From: Paracoccus subflavus
Lineage (GTDB): Bacteria > Pseudomonadota > Alphaproteobacteria > Rhodobacterales > Rhodobacteraceae
Length of the DNA stretch: 64,000 nt
NCBI RefSeq assembly: GCF_004310345.1
Contig: NZ_SISK01000002.1
Span: forward strand, 124,001-188,000
Reading direction: 5' to 3'
Positions 1-8,813 of this stretch are shown piece by piece. The position numbers and the translations under genes are program-made. Every line of letters begins with the position of its first letter. Position 1 is the first letter of the stretch. The notes under the pieces were generated by a model. That model searched no databases, was not told the origin of the DNA, and was given only the letters and a program-made list of their open reading frames with translations.

Positions 1-150
1 CTGCCCGAATCGACCCGTAATGGCCACTGGCGGCGCCAGTTCGACACCGCTTGCGATTCCATGCCGGACGATCCGGCAGCCCGGACAGAGGGGATCGCCG
101 CGGAAAGCGTGGTGGCTTTTGTGTTGCGCGATGGTCCGATCAGGCCCTGA
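1..150 (+). CDS. possible 3' end of an unknown protein (partial, runs off the left edge)
   Basis: Frame 1 is open from the window edge to a TGA at 148-150 and would encode the last 49 residues of a protein. Roughly three quarters of its codons end in G or C, as in the real genes here. The peptide ends in a short Arg-Asp-Gly-Pro-Ile-Arg-Pro tail, and I recognise no domain. It lies upstream of glgP on the same strand, so it could be the previous gene, but a competing open frame overlaps it and no homology can be claimed. Confidence 0.35.
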   Translation: MPESTRNGHWRRQFDTACDSMPDDPAARTEGIAAESVVAFVLRDGPIRP

Positions 151-234
151 CACGTGCCCACGCGGCAGGGCGGATCCTTGCGAAATGACGCGCTGCGAGG
201 CGGGTGCCAAAGGGCTTTTCAATACCCGGCAAAG

Positions 235-264
235 CTGGCAGCAGAAAATTAACATTTGTATCCT
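235..264 (+). promoter_or_regulatory. putative sigma70-type promoter of glgP
   Basis: CTGGCA at 235-240 and TATCCT at 259-264 are separated by 18 bases and each match the consensus hexamers at four of six positions. The segment is locally AT-rich, and the glgP start codon lies about 55 bases downstream. The rest of 151-321 shows no other gene. This is inferred from pattern only. Confidence 0.3.
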
Positions 265-321
265 AGGGTGGCGGTTCGCCAGAATGGCGATGTGCGATCC
301 CTTGCGGCAGGAGGCCCGATC

Positions 322-2706
322 TTGACATCAACCCCCACGGCCCAGACCCTGCACGATCGCATCCTGCATCATCTGGCCTACAGCCAGGGGCGGGGGGCGG
401 AATTCGCCACGACCTTCGATTGGCGAATGGCGGTCAGCCATACCGTCCGCGATCTCATGACGCAGACCTGGATCGACGCCTTTCGCGCCGCCCGCGATCA
501 GGGCGCCAAGCGGGTCTATTACCTGTCGATGGAATTCCTGATCGGCCGTATTCTGGACGATGCCATCATCAACCTGCGCCTTGAAAAGCCGATGGACGAG
601 GCTTTGGGGATGCTGGGCCTGAACAAGCAGGAAATTCTGGACGACGAACCCGACGCGGCCCTGGGCAATGGCGGTCTGGGGCGGCTTGCGGCCTGCTTCA
701 TGGAATCGCTCTCATCGCTGAGCTGCCCCGCCTTCGGATTTGGCATCCGCTACGAGCATGGATTGTTCCGACAGCGGTTCGAGGGCGGCCAGCAGGTCGA
801 ATCGCCCGAGGATTGGTTGAACCAGCCCCACCCCTGGGAATTCGTCAAGATCGACTACAGCTATACCGTGGGCTTCAAGGGGCATGTCGAGCGGATAGGC
901 GGCAGGTCGGTCTGGCATCCGGGCGAAAGCGTGATCGCGCGCGCCTATGACACGCCGGTGATCGGCTGGGGCGGCCACTGGGCCAACACGCTGCGGCTGT
1001 GGGGGGCACATCCGACCACCTTGCTGGATCTGCATCGCTTCAATGCCGGCGATCATACGGCGGCGGCCGAACCCGAGGCCTTGGCGCGAACCCTGTCGCG
1101 TGTCCTTTATCCCGACGACACGACCGACGCGGGCAAGGAACTGCGGCTGAAACAGGAATATTTCCTGACCTCGGCCTCGCTTCAGGACATCCTGCGCCGG
1201 TTCTTTCAGGAATATAGCGATCTGGAGATGCTGCCGGACAAGGTGGCGATCCAGTTGAACGACACCCATCCCGCCATTGCCGGACCGGAACTGATCCGCC
1301 TCTTGATGGATGATCACGGCCTTGCCTTCGAAAAGGCGCGCGACCTGGCGCGGGGGGTGCTGAACTATACCAACCATACCCTCATGCCCGAAGCGCTGGA
1401 ACGATGGTCCACATGGCTGATGGGCCGCGTTCTGCCGCGCCACATGCAGATCATCCAGATGATCGACGACGACCACCGGCGGACCAGCGGGCGCCCGCCG
1501 CATGTGGGCATCATCCAGCACGATCAGGTGCTGATGGGCGAACTGGCCTTTGTCATGGCCAGCAGGGTGAACGGCGTGTCCGCACTGCATACCGAACTGG
1601 TCAAGAACACGGTGTTTGCGGATCTGCACCGATTGCATCCCGACCGGATCGTGAACCAGACCAACGGCGTCACTCCGCGCCGCTGGATGCGGCTGGCAAA
1701 CCCCGGGCTGGCACGGCTTCTGGATGATACCATCGGCGAGGGGTGGACCACCGATCTGGACCGTCTGCGCGCGCTAGAGCCCCATGCCGACGACGCCGCC
1801 TTTCGCGAATCGCTGTCCGGCGTCAAGCGCGCCAACAAGGTATGGCTGTCCAACGGCCTTTTGGCGGGACTGGGCGTCAGGGCAGACCCCGATGCGATCT
1901 TCGACGTGCAGATCAAGCGCATCCACGAATACAAGCGGCAACTGCTGAATATTCTTGAAGCCATCGCCCTGTGGAAACGCATCCATGACGACCCCAAAGG
2001 CGACTGGACGCCCCGCATCAAGATCTTTGGCGGCAAGGCTGCCCCCGGATACTGGCTGGCGAAATCGGTGATCCACCTGATCAACGACGTGGCCGCAACC
2101 ATCAATGGCGATCCGGTCACGGCGAAATTCCTCCAGATCGCCTATCCGTCGAACTACAACGTCTCGATGGCCGAGGATCTGATCCCGGCCGCCGACCTGT
2201 CCGAACAGATCAGCACGGCGGGCAAGGAGGCATCGGGCACCGGCAACATGAAATTCACCTTGAACGGCGCGCTGACAGTGGGCACGCTGGACGGGGCAAA
2301 TGTCGAAATCCGCGATCTGGTCGGGCCAGAGAACTTTTTCCTGTTCGGCCTGACCGCCGAAAAGGCCGCAGCCGAGGCCGCCACTCCCGGCCATGCCCGC
2401 CACGCGATCGAGCAGAGCGAGGATCTGAAGACCGCGTTGCACCTGATCGCCGAGGGTCGCTTTGGCCGGGCCGAGAATTATTATCACCTGCTGGACCGAA
2501 CCTGGAATGACGATCCTTTTCTGGTGGCCAGCGACTTCGACGCCTATTTCGCCACGCAGCGCCGCATCGATGCCGCCTACCGCGACAGCGCGGCCTGGGA
2601 CCGGATGGCGGCGCTGAACATCGCGCGGGCGGGATTCTTTTCGTCCGACCGGACCATCCGGGGCTATATGAAGGATATCTGGCAGGCCCGGCCGGTGGTG
2701 ATCTAG
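322..2706 (+). CDS. glgP: glycogen/starch phosphorylase
   Basis: Releases glucose-1-phosphate from alpha-1,4-glucans by phosphorolysis, using pyridoxal phosphate, in the cytoplasm. The protein is 794 residues, normal for bacterial glycogen phosphorylase. The C-terminal half carries the family hallmark EASGTGNMKF, whose lysine forms the Schiff base with pyridoxal phosphate, followed by LDGANVEI. The substrate-site segments IKRIHEYKRQ and NVSMAEDLIPA are also present. I place the start at the TTG at 322 because a perfect AGGAGG (309-314) sits seven bases ahead of it; an in-frame ATG at 256 has no such site. No other glycogen genes are in view. Its stop overlaps that of the convergent yehW-like gene through a shared CTAG. 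Confidence 0.96.
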   Translation: MTSTPTAQTLHDRILHHLAYSQGRGAEFATTFDWRMAVSHTVRDLMTQTWIDAFRAARDQGAKRVYYLSMEFLIGRILDDAIINLRLEKPMDEALGMLGLNKQEILDDEPDAALGNGGLGRLAACFMESLSSLSCPAFGFGIRYEHGLFRQRFEGGQQVESPEDWLNQPHPWEFVKIDYSYTVGFKGHVERIGGRSVWHPGESVIARAYDTPVIGWGGHWANTLRLWGAHPTTLLDLHRFNAGDHTAAAEPEALARTLSRVLYPDDTTDAGKELRLKQEYFLTSASLQDILRRFFQEYSDLEMLPDKVAIQLNDTHPAIAGPELIRLLMDDHGLAFEKARDLARGVLNYTNHTLMPEALERWSTWLMGRVLPRHMQIIQMIDDDHRRTSGRPPHVGIIQHDQVLMGELAFVMASRVNGVSALHTELVKNTVFADLHRLHPDRIVNQTNGVTPRRWMRLANPGLARLLDDTIGEGWTTDLDRLRALEPHADDAAFRESLSGVKRANKVWLSNGLLAGLGVRADPDAIFDVQIKRIHEYKRQLLNILEAIALWKRIHDDPKGDWTPRIKIFGGKAAPGYWLAKSVIHLINDVAATINGDPVTAKFLQIAYPSNYNVSMAEDLIPAADLSEQISTAGKEASGTGNMKFTLNGALTVGTLDGANVEIRDLVGPENFFLFGLTAEKAAAEAATPGHARHAIEQSEDLKTALHLIAEGRFGRAENYYHLLDRTWNDDPFLVASDFDAYFATQRRIDAAYRDSAAWDRMAALNIARAGFFSSDRTIRGYMKDIWQARPVVI

Positions 2707-3437
2707 TCCAGTCCCGTCCGCAGCCGGGCCCGGCGTTCAAGCGCCTGGAAGCCGTGATGGATCAGCACGGCCAGGATGCCCACCACCAGCCCGCCCTGTA
2801 CGACAAAGGCGGTATTGGCGGACAGCAGGCCCGCGATGATCACCTCGCCCAGGGTGCGGGCCGCGACCGTCGAGCCGATGGTCGCCGTTCCCAGCGAGAT
2901 GACCGCTGTCAGCCGCATCCCGGCCAGAAGCAGGGGCAGGGCCAGGGGCAGGTCGATCTGCCATAGCCGCTGAACCGGGGTCAGGCCCATGCCGCGCGCG
3001 GCCTCGGCCACCTGTGGGGATTGGCCGGTCAGCCCGGCCAAGGCGTTTTCAAAGACCGGCAGCATGCCATAAAGAAACAGCGCGACCAGCGTCGGCCCGG
3101 TTCCGAACCCCATCACCGGCACCGCAAGCGCCAGCACGGCCACGGGCGGCAGCGTCTGGCCCACTGCGGTCACGGTCCGCGCCAGCGGCAGGAACTCGCG
3201 TCCCGACCGGCGCGTGACCAGAATAGCCAGCACAAGGCCCGCCACCGTCGAGGCCAGAACCGCCACCGTCACGATCCCCAGATGCGACAGTGTCAACGAC
3301 AGGATGCTGGTCTGCTGATAGATGGCCGGGGCGCCGTTTCGGGTCAGGGGCTGGAACAGCGGGGCAAAGCGATCCGGTGCCACCAGAAAGGCAGCCAGCA
3401 CCATTCCCGCAATCGCCATCATCCAGCGCCCCGTCAT
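2703..3437 (-). CDS. yehW: osmolyte ABC transporter, second permease subunit (YehW/OpuBB type)
   Basis: Inner-membrane permease of about 244 residues with around six hydrophobic segments. It carries the binding-protein-dependent permease (BPD) coupling region, an E-A-A-R-G-M-G-L motif followed by a short amphipathic stretch, which docks on the ATPase. It is the last gene of a four-gene cluster whose order and sizes match Escherichia coli osmF(yehZ)-yehY-yehX-yehW, a low-affinity glycine betaine/osmolyte importer. The ATG at 3437 overlaps the TGA of the ATPase gene as ATGA, which fixes the start; the open frame upstream has atypical composition. The substrate is inferred from the family. Confidence 0.92.
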   Translation of the reverse strand: MTGRWMMAIAGMVLAAFLVAPDRFAPLFQPLTRNGAPAIYQQTSILSLTLSHLGIVTVAVLASTVAGLVLAILVTRRSGREFLPLARTVTAVGQTLPPVAVLALAVPVMGFGTGPTLVALFLYGMLPVFENALAGLTGQSPQVAEAARGMGLTPVQRLWQIDLPLALPLLLAGMRLTAVISLGTATIGSTVAARTLGEVIIAGLLSANTAFVVQGGLVVGILAVLIHHGFQALERRARLRTGLD

Positions 3438-4354
3438 CGCGGGCGGGCCAGGGCGCGCAGGGTGTCCAGCGTGATGACACCGCCGCCCGCAACGGGCAGG
3501 GCGTCCCGCCCGCTCCACAGGCATTCGGCCAATGCGTCGCGCAGGCTGGCCTCGGCGGGGATGGGGGGGCCTTCGGCCCTGCCGGGGGCAGCCACGTCCG
3601 AAACGGGCGTCAGCGACAACAGCCGCAGCGCCCGGTCGCCCGTGCCAATCAGGTCGCGCACGAAAGGCGTCGCCGGGTCGGTCAGGATGCGCGCCGGGGG
3701 GGCATATTGCACCAGTTGGCCGCCATCCATGACGGCGATCCGGTCGCCCAGGTCCACCGCCTCGGTCATGTCATGGGTGACAAGGATCAGCGTGGTGCCC
3801 AGACGGCGCTGGATATCCCTGAGATCGGCCTGCGCCTTGGCCCGGATCAGCGGATCCAGCGCGCCAAAGGGTTCGTCCATCAACAGCAGGTCTGGTTTCG
3901 CCGCCAGCGCGCGGGCCACGCCCACCCGCTGCGCCTGTCCCCCCGACAACCGGTGTGGCATCCGGTTGCGGAACTGGGCGGGATCCAGTTGGAACAGGGC
4001 AAGCAGCTCATCGACCCGGGCGTCGATCTGCGGCCTGGGCCAGCCCAGCAGACGCGGCACGGTGGCGATGTTCTGCGCCACGGTCCAGTGCGGAAAGAGC
4101 CCGTGCCCCTGGATGGCATAGCCGATCCTGCGCCGCAGCAGATGGGCGGGCAGGGTGGCTGTGTCGGCCCCCTCGATCAGAACCTGGCCGGACGACGGTT
4201 CGATCAGGCGGTTGATCATGCGCAGAAGGGTGGTCTTGCCCGATCCCGATGTGCCGACCAGCACCACCAGTTCTCCGGTCTTTACCGTCAGGCTGACGTC
4301 ATCGACCACGGCAATGCCGTTATACAGGCGGGTCAGGTTCCGGATTTCGATCAC
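3434..4354 (-). CDS. yehX: osmolyte ABC transporter, ATP-binding subunit (YehX/OpuBA type)
   Basis: ATPase of 306 residues that powers the osmolyte importer at the inner face of the membrane. Visible motifs are Walker A (GTSGSGKTTLL), the signature LSGGQAQRVG, Walker B LLLMDEPFGALDP and the switch histidine in LVTHD. A C-terminal tail of about 70 residues follows the nucleotide-binding domain; related subunits have CBS-type domains there, but this one looks short and divergent. The start is a GTG at 4354 that overlaps the TGA of the preceding permease (GTGA), so the two are probably translationally coupled. Substrate specificity is inferred from gene order. Confidence 0.95.
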   Translation of the reverse strand: MIEIRNLTRLYNGIAVVDDVSLTVKTGELVVLVGTSGSGKTTLLRMINRLIEPSSGQVLIEGADTATLPAHLLRRRIGYAIQGHGLFPHWTVAQNIATVPRLLGWPRPQIDARVDELLALFQLDPAQFRNRMPHRLSGGQAQRVGVARALAAKPDLLLMDEPFGALDPLIRAKAQADLRDIQRRLGTTLILVTHDMTEAVDLGDRIAVMDGGQLVQYAPPARILTDPATPFVRDLIGTGDRALRLLSLTPVSDVAAPGRAEGPPIPAEASLRDALAECLWSGRDALPVAGGGVITLDTLRALARPR

Positions 4355-5490
4355 GGAGCAGGCCTTCGGGTTCCCTGCACCAGAAGGTCCAAGGCAATGC
4401 CCGCAACCAGCGCCAGCGCCACGGTCGGCAATGCGCCCAGCAGCACCAGATCCATGGCGGTCTGGTTCAGCCCCTGAAAGACAAACGTGCCAAACCCCCC
4501 ACCCCCGATCAATCCGGCGATCACAGCCAGCCCGATGTTCTGGACCATCACGATACGCACCGCCGCCAGCAGGACCGGCAGCGCCAGGGGCATCAGCACC
4601 TGCCCCAGAACCTGTGCGCGGGTCATGCCCAGGCCCACGGCGGCATCCCGAATGGCCACGGGAACTCCGGTCAGTCCGGCCAGGGTGTTGGACACTACCG
4701 GCAGCAGCGCATACAGAAACAGCGCCGTCAGCGCCGGGAAGGCACCAATACCCGACACTCCGGCCGCCCCGGCCCCCGGAACCGTCGCGGCGACCCACCC
4801 CAGAACAGGGATCATGATCCCGAACAGCGCCAGCGACGGCACGGTCTGCACGATGTTCAGCACGCTCAGCACCGGGCCGCGCCAGCGCGGAGACTGGTAA
4901 ACAGCGATGCCCAGGGGAATGCCCGCCAGCAGCGCCAAGCCCAGCGAGCCCAGGGCAAGCGTCAGATGCGCCCGAGCCTCGCGCGCGAACAGGTCGCTGC
5001 GGCTGGCATATTCGCGCATCACCGACACGCCGTCCAAAATGCCCGATACAAGGATCGCCGCGGCGATTCCCACCGCGCCTGCCAGCATCGCCCAGCGCCA
5101 CGTCAACGAGAGCCGCAGCCGACCGACCGCATCCGCCGCCATCAGTCCAAAGGCCAGCAGCAAGAGCCAGAAGCCCACGGCAGGGGATACGCGTGCCAGG
5201 GCATTTCCCGATTGCTGCAAATGGGTCGCCGCCATGCCCAGCAGCAGCAAGACCGCCAGCAGCCCCGCGATCGCCACGCCTAGCCGCAGGTCGGCGGTCC
5301 AGCGGGGCAGGCAGGCGGCCAGCAGAACGACAGCCATTACAATGGTAATGGCGGCGCCCCCTGGCAAGCCCGCCAGCGCGATCCCTTCGCCCGGGACGAT
5401 GCGGTTGGGCCTGAGCTGCACCAGCGGCAGTGCCAGTCCCGCCAGCCCGGTCAAGGCAAACAGGACAGCGGGCGGCTGGATTCGCGGCAC
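4351..5490 (-). CDS. yehY: osmolyte ABC transporter, large permease subunit (YehY type)
   Basis: Membrane permease of 379 residues. The first half is a run of hydrophobic segments absent from ordinary OpuBB permeases. The second half is a standard permease domain with the coupling motif A-A-V-G-L-G-M followed by the usual L-P-L-A-L-P. This long form with an N-terminal membrane extension is typical of YehY, and the neighbouring genes fit the yehZYXW cluster. The start codon is a GTG at 5490, six bases after the binding-protein gene; no strong ribosome-binding site is visible, so coupling is likely. The extension's function is not evident from sequence. Confidence 0.94.
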   Translation of the reverse strand: MPRIQPPAVLFALTGLAGLALPLVQLRPNRIVPGEGIALAGLPGGAAITIVMAVVLLAACLPRWTADLRLGVAIAGLLAVLLLLGMAATHLQQSGNALARVSPAVGFWLLLLAFGLMAADAVGRLRLSLTWRWAMLAGAVGIAAAILVSGILDGVSVMREYASRSDLFAREARAHLTLALGSLGLALLAGIPLGIAVYQSPRWRGPVLSVLNIVQTVPSLALFGIMIPVLGWVAATVPGAGAAGVSGIGAFPALTALFLYALLPVVSNTLAGLTGVPVAIRDAAVGLGMTRAQVLGQVLMPLALPVLLAAVRIVMVQNIGLAVIAGLIGGGGFGTFVFQGLNQTAMDLVLLGALPTVALALVAGIALDLLVQGTRRPAP

Positions 5491-5496
5491 CGCCGG

Positions 5497-6402
5497 TCAG
5501 TCCAGAAAGCCCGCCTGTTCCAGGTAATCGCGGGCCACGGCCTGCGCCGGCTCTCCTCCGACCTGGATGCGGCCGTTAAGCGTCTGAAGGGTTTGCAGCG
5601 ACAGCGATTCGAAGATCGGCTGAAGCACCTCGGCGATCTGGGGATGCGCCTCCAGCACCGATGCCCGGACGATGGGGGCGGGCTGATAGACGGGCTGCAC
5701 GGCCTTGTCATCTTGCATCACCAGCAATCCCGCCTCGGCAATCGCCCCGTCGGTGCCATAGACCATGGCCGCGTTCACGCCCGATGTCTGCTGCGCTGCC
5801 GCCGCGATGGTCGCGGCCGTATCGCCGCCCGCAAGCTGGACCAACTGGTCGGGGGTCAGGGTAAAGCCGTAGGTTTCCTGAAACGCCGGCAGGGCTGCGG
5901 GCGAGGTGACGAATTCGCTGGACGCGGCCAGCTTGATTGCACCGCCGCCTGCGATCCATTCGCCCATCTGGGACATGGTGGTCAGGCCGTTTTCCTCGGC
6001 CAGATCCTGGCGCAGCGCGATTGCCCAGGTGTTGTTGGCGGGGGCGGGCGTCAGCCAGACGATGTCGTTCTGTTCACGGTCCAGCTCGGCCACGCGGGCA
6101 TAGCCCTGGGCCGCGTCCTTCCAGACCTCGCTGTCGGCCTCGTTGAAGAAAAAGGCGCCGTTGGCGGTATATTCGGGATAGATGTCGATCTGCCCCGCCA
6201 CGATGGCGTCGCGCATGATCGGCGTGCCGCCCAGTTGCAGCCTGTCCTGCACCGGCAGGCCTGCATCCTGCAGGGCCAGCAGGATCATGTTGCCCAGCAA
6301 GCCGCCTTCGGTGTCGATCTTCGAGGACACAACGATGTCCTGGGCGGCCAGGGGAGTCGCCGCCATCATCAGAACGGCGGCAAGCGGGGCGAGACGGGGC
6401 AT
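5497..6402 (-). CDS. osmF: osmolyte ABC transporter, periplasmic binding protein (OsmF/YehZ type)
   Basis: Periplasmic solute receptor of 301 residues that delivers a betaine-like compound to the YehYXW channel. A Sec signal peptide covers roughly residues 1-20 and ends in a TPLAAQ cleavage region. The mature part has OpuAC/ProX-like features, including an early block around KIDTEGGLLGNM and a DIYPEYTANG segment that in the family contributes to the quaternary-amine site. The ATG at 6402 is chosen over an upstream in-frame start because AGGAG lies six bases before it and the signal peptide then begins properly. It is the first gene of the transporter operon, 73 bases downstream of ygiB. Confidence 0.93.
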   Translation of the reverse strand: MPRLAPLAAVLMMAATPLAAQDIVVSSKIDTEGGLLGNMILLALQDAGLPVQDRLQLGGTPIMRDAIVAGQIDIYPEYTANGAFFFNEADSEVWKDAAQGYARVAELDREQNDIVWLTPAPANNTWAIALRQDLAEENGLTTMSQMGEWIAGGGAIKLAASSEFVTSPAALPAFQETYGFTLTPDQLVQLAGGDTAATIAAAAQQTSGVNAAMVYGTDGAIAEAGLLVMQDDKAVQPVYQPAPIVRASVLEAHPQIAEVLQPIFESLSLQTLQTLNGRIQVGGEPAQAVARDYLEQAGFLD

Positions 6403-6475
6403 GGGGAACTCCTGCACGGGAAAGGTCAAGGCATGACGTCTTGACGCCAATAAGGTTCCTACGCCCGCGCCCCTG

Positions 6476-7054
6476 TCAACCGCTGACCGCCCTGCTGCCG
6501 GCGGTCGAGCCGAAGCCGCCGCGCGATGCGGCGGTGGCCCGCGTCATCGGCGCCTGTCCCATGGTCTGCGCAGGCCGGGCGAACTGGTTGGAATTCAGCG
6601 CCGCGCGCCCGGTGTTGCTGGAAAAGGTGCTGGTGCGCGCGGCGTTGGTATAGCCCCCGCCCGCCGTGCGGTACATCGGCTGGGACCGCGACAATCCGCC
6701 GCCCCCCAGCATCGACCCGATCAGATACCCCGCCAGCAGCGGCATGAAGATGCTGCCCGACCCGCCATTCGACACCTGCTGATCCTCTGACCCGCAGTTG
6801 CCGACGCCGTGCTGTTCCTCGCAGACCTGCAGGCTGTCGTATCGGGGGGCGGATTCGACGTGCAACTGTTCGGCCTCGGCGAAGGTCTGTTCGCATTCGG
6901 CGGCGGTGAACAGCCCCCCTTCGGCCGCGGCGGCCTGACAGCTTGCCAGATCAGGAAAGGCCTGAGCATCGACCTGTTCGTCGCGACAGCCGGCGATGGC
7001 AAAGCTGGCGGCGCCAAGGATGGTCAGCGCAACGGTTCCGGATCGTTTCCTCAT
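6476..7054 (-). CDS. ygiB: DUF1190 (YgiB-family) exported lipoprotein-like protein
   Basis: A 192-residue protein of the YgiB/DUF1190 family, function unknown. An N-terminal hydrophobic segment ends at IAGC, compatible with a lipobox, so it is probably a lipoprotein. A cysteine-containing middle region with an A-x-C-E-Q-T-F motif follows, then a glycine-rich membrane-like stretch around LLAGYLIGSMLGGGG and a Ser/Thr/Ala/Arg-rich tail. The ATG overlaps the stop of the ygiC-like gene (ATGA), reproducing the conserved ygiB-ygiC pairing in the opposite order to E. coli. The pairing is known; the joint function is not. Confidence 0.85.
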   Translation of the reverse strand: MRKRSGTVALTILGAASFAIAGCRDEQVDAQAFPDLASCQAAAAEGGLFTAAECEQTFAEAEQLHVESAPRYDSLQVCEEQHGVGNCGSEDQQVSNGGSGSIFMPLLAGYLIGSMLGGGGLSRSQPMYRTAGGGYTNAARTSTFSSNTGRAALNSNQFARPAQTMGQAPMTRATAASRGGFGSTAGSRAVSG

Positions 7055-8292
7055 GGCATTTTCCCCTGCTCCGCGATGAAATGCGGCTTGAAGCGCGACA
7101 GATCCTGCGTGATGCGCGCCCTGTCCTCGCGCATGCCCATGCCTACGCACCGATCGCCCACGATCCAGGCGCCGACGATCGGCCTGAACCCGTCGAAATC
7201 GGGCAGGGACGCATAGGCCTGAACGATGCGCGGGTGCTGGTCATAATCCGTATTCGGAGAGGCCTCGGTGACTTCGCCACCCTCGACGATGCTGACGCCC
7301 GCGCCCTCGCGCGAAAAGATCGGCTTGACCACATGGGCGCGCCGGAACTGGTCGGCGACCTTGGCAAAGGCATCGGCCACAGCGGGAAGCGGACGTCCCC
7401 CAGCCACCAGCGCGTCGGCCACGTCGTCGGCAAAGAAGGCGGGCAGCAGGTTGGGGTGGCCCGGAAACATCTGCCACAGCACCGGCAGAATACCCTTGTT
7501 GGACACAAGCGCCTTCCAGGCGGGTTCCAGGAACAGGCAACCCGATCCCGTGATGTGGCGGGCATAATCGTCGCGCAGCAGATCCTCCCACGGATACAGC
7601 TTGAACAGCGTGCCGATCACCCGATCCTCGGCATCGACGAACTGCCCCTGTTTCGTCACGCCCAGCTTGTCCAGGTCGCTGTAATGGGCGCCCATCCCCG
7701 CTTCGCGCGCGGCCCAGGCCATGGCCTCGACGGTGGCGTAATCTTCGGGGTTGTTCGCCATCGCCGTGAAATGGATGTCGGTGTTGGGGGGAAACAGCGT
7801 GCGGAACCGTTCCACCAGCGCCTCGTGGATGCCGTTGAACTGGTCGGCGCCATCGGGCAGCACGCCCGCAGCCAACTGGTCCTCCAGCCACTGCCACTGG
7901 AACGATGCGCTTTCATACAGCGAGGTCGGCGTATCGGCGTTGTATTCCAGCAGCTTGGCCGGGCCGGTGCCATCATAGGCCAGATCCAGCCGGCCATAGA
8001 TCTCGGGCTCATTCCGCCGCCAGCTATCGGCGATCAGGTCGCGATGCGGGGCGGGGATGCCCAGCCGGTCCATCATCTGCTCGCTGCCCACGATCTCGGC
8101 CACGGCGTCGCGGCACATGGCGTGCAGCTCGGTCGAGGGATCCTCGATATCGTCCTCGATCTGGCGCAGCGTGAACCGATAGGCCGAGCTTTCGTCCCAA
8201 TAGGGCTCGCCATGCATGTCGGCGAAGGTAAAGCCCACCTCGCGCGCGGTATCGCGCCAGGTCGGTCGTTCGGGAAGGGTGATCTTCTGCAT
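7051..8292 (-). CDS. ygiC: glutathionylspermidine synthase-family ATP-grasp protein (YgiC type)
   Basis: A 413-residue protein of the glutathionylspermidine synthase C-terminal ATP-grasp family, which ligates a peptide carboxylate to an amine using ATP. Recognisable blocks are LDLAYDGTGPAKLLEYNADTPT-like sequence near residue 110, a KLYPWEDL block, VVKPIFSREGAGV with the ATP-contacting lysine, and a glycine-rich end of the fold. The N-terminal amidase domain of true bifunctional synthetase/amidases is absent, so this is the stand-alone YgiC/YjfC type whose substrate is unknown. The ATG at 8292 gives the usual N-terminus; no strong ribosome-binding site is seen. Confidence 0.9.
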   Translation of the reverse strand: MQKITLPERPTWRDTAREVGFTFADMHGEPYWDESSAYRFTLRQIEDDIEDPSTELHAMCRDAVAEIVGSEQMMDRLGIPAPHRDLIADSWRRNEPEIYGRLDLAYDGTGPAKLLEYNADTPTSLYESASFQWQWLEDQLAAGVLPDGADQFNGIHEALVERFRTLFPPNTDIHFTAMANNPEDYATVEAMAWAAREAGMGAHYSDLDKLGVTKQGQFVDAEDRVIGTLFKLYPWEDLLRDDYARHITGSGCLFLEPAWKALVSNKGILPVLWQMFPGHPNLLPAFFADDVADALVAGGRPLPAVADAFAKVADQFRRAHVVKPIFSREGAGVSIVEGGEVTEASPNTDYDQHPRIVQAYASLPDFDGFRPIVGAWIVGDRCVGMGMREDRARITQDLSRFKPHFIAEQGKMP

Positions 8293-8348
8293 GATGGTTT
8301 CTAGCGCGCAGGGCGGGACGGGACCAGCCGGATTCGCGCGCATTGCCA

Positions 8349-8813
8349 TCACAAGCTGCCCAGCGGCCCCGGCCGTCGCTCCTCGGACAGCATCACGTTT
8401 GCCTCGACCTGGCCCACGCCGGGAAGGGTCATGATGCGGCGGCGCAGGATGCGTTCGAAATCGGAAATGTCGCGGGCGGTGATGCGCAAACGATAGTCGA
8501 ACTGGCCCAGAACGTGCTGGACGGTCTGCACCTCGGGGATGGCGGTCACCGCGCGCTCGAAATCCTCCAGGCTTGTGCGGCCCTTTGTCGCCAGTCGGAT
8601 GCCCAGGAACACGGTGACCCCAAAGCCGAGCGCGGCATTGTCCACGATCACCCGCCGCCCCGCCAGGATGCCGCTGTCGGACAGGCGCCTGATGCGGCGC
8701 CAGGCGGCGGGCTGGCCGATGCCGACGGCGCGCCCGATATCCGCCGCGCTCTGGGTGGCATCGCCGGTCAGGATCCGCAGGATCGCCAGGTCCGTCGCAT
8801 CCAGGCCGGTCAC
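8349..8813 (-). CDS. Lrp/AsnC family transcriptional regulator (second copy)
   Basis: A 154-residue regulator with an N-terminal winged helix-turn-helix (LDATDLAILRILTGDATQS onward) and a C-terminal RAM/Lrp effector-binding domain (FLGIRLAT, VQTVQHVLGQFDYRLRITARD). Such proteins usually sense an amino acid and act as octamers. The GTG start at 8813 overlaps the TGA of the neighbouring Lrp gene as GTGA, indicating a two-gene coupled operon. The two proteins share family motifs but are clearly divergent, so this is not a recent tandem duplication. Divergent placement opposite ilvC suggests branched-chain amino acid control, which is inference. Confidence 0.9.
   Translation of the reverse strand: MTGLDATDLAILRILTGDATQSAADIGRAVGIGQPAAWRRIRRLSDSGILAGRRVIVDNAALGFGVTVFLGIRLATKGRTSLEDFERAVTAIPEVQTVQHVLGQFDYRLRITARDISDFERILRRRIMTLPGVGQVEANVMLSEERRPGPLGSL

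Noticed and set aside
20..325. A 101-codon frame at the left edge.
   Set aside because: It overlaps the glgP ribosome-binding site and start, has Cys/Arg/Trp-rich shadow-like composition, and frame 1 looks more coding-like in the first 150 bases.
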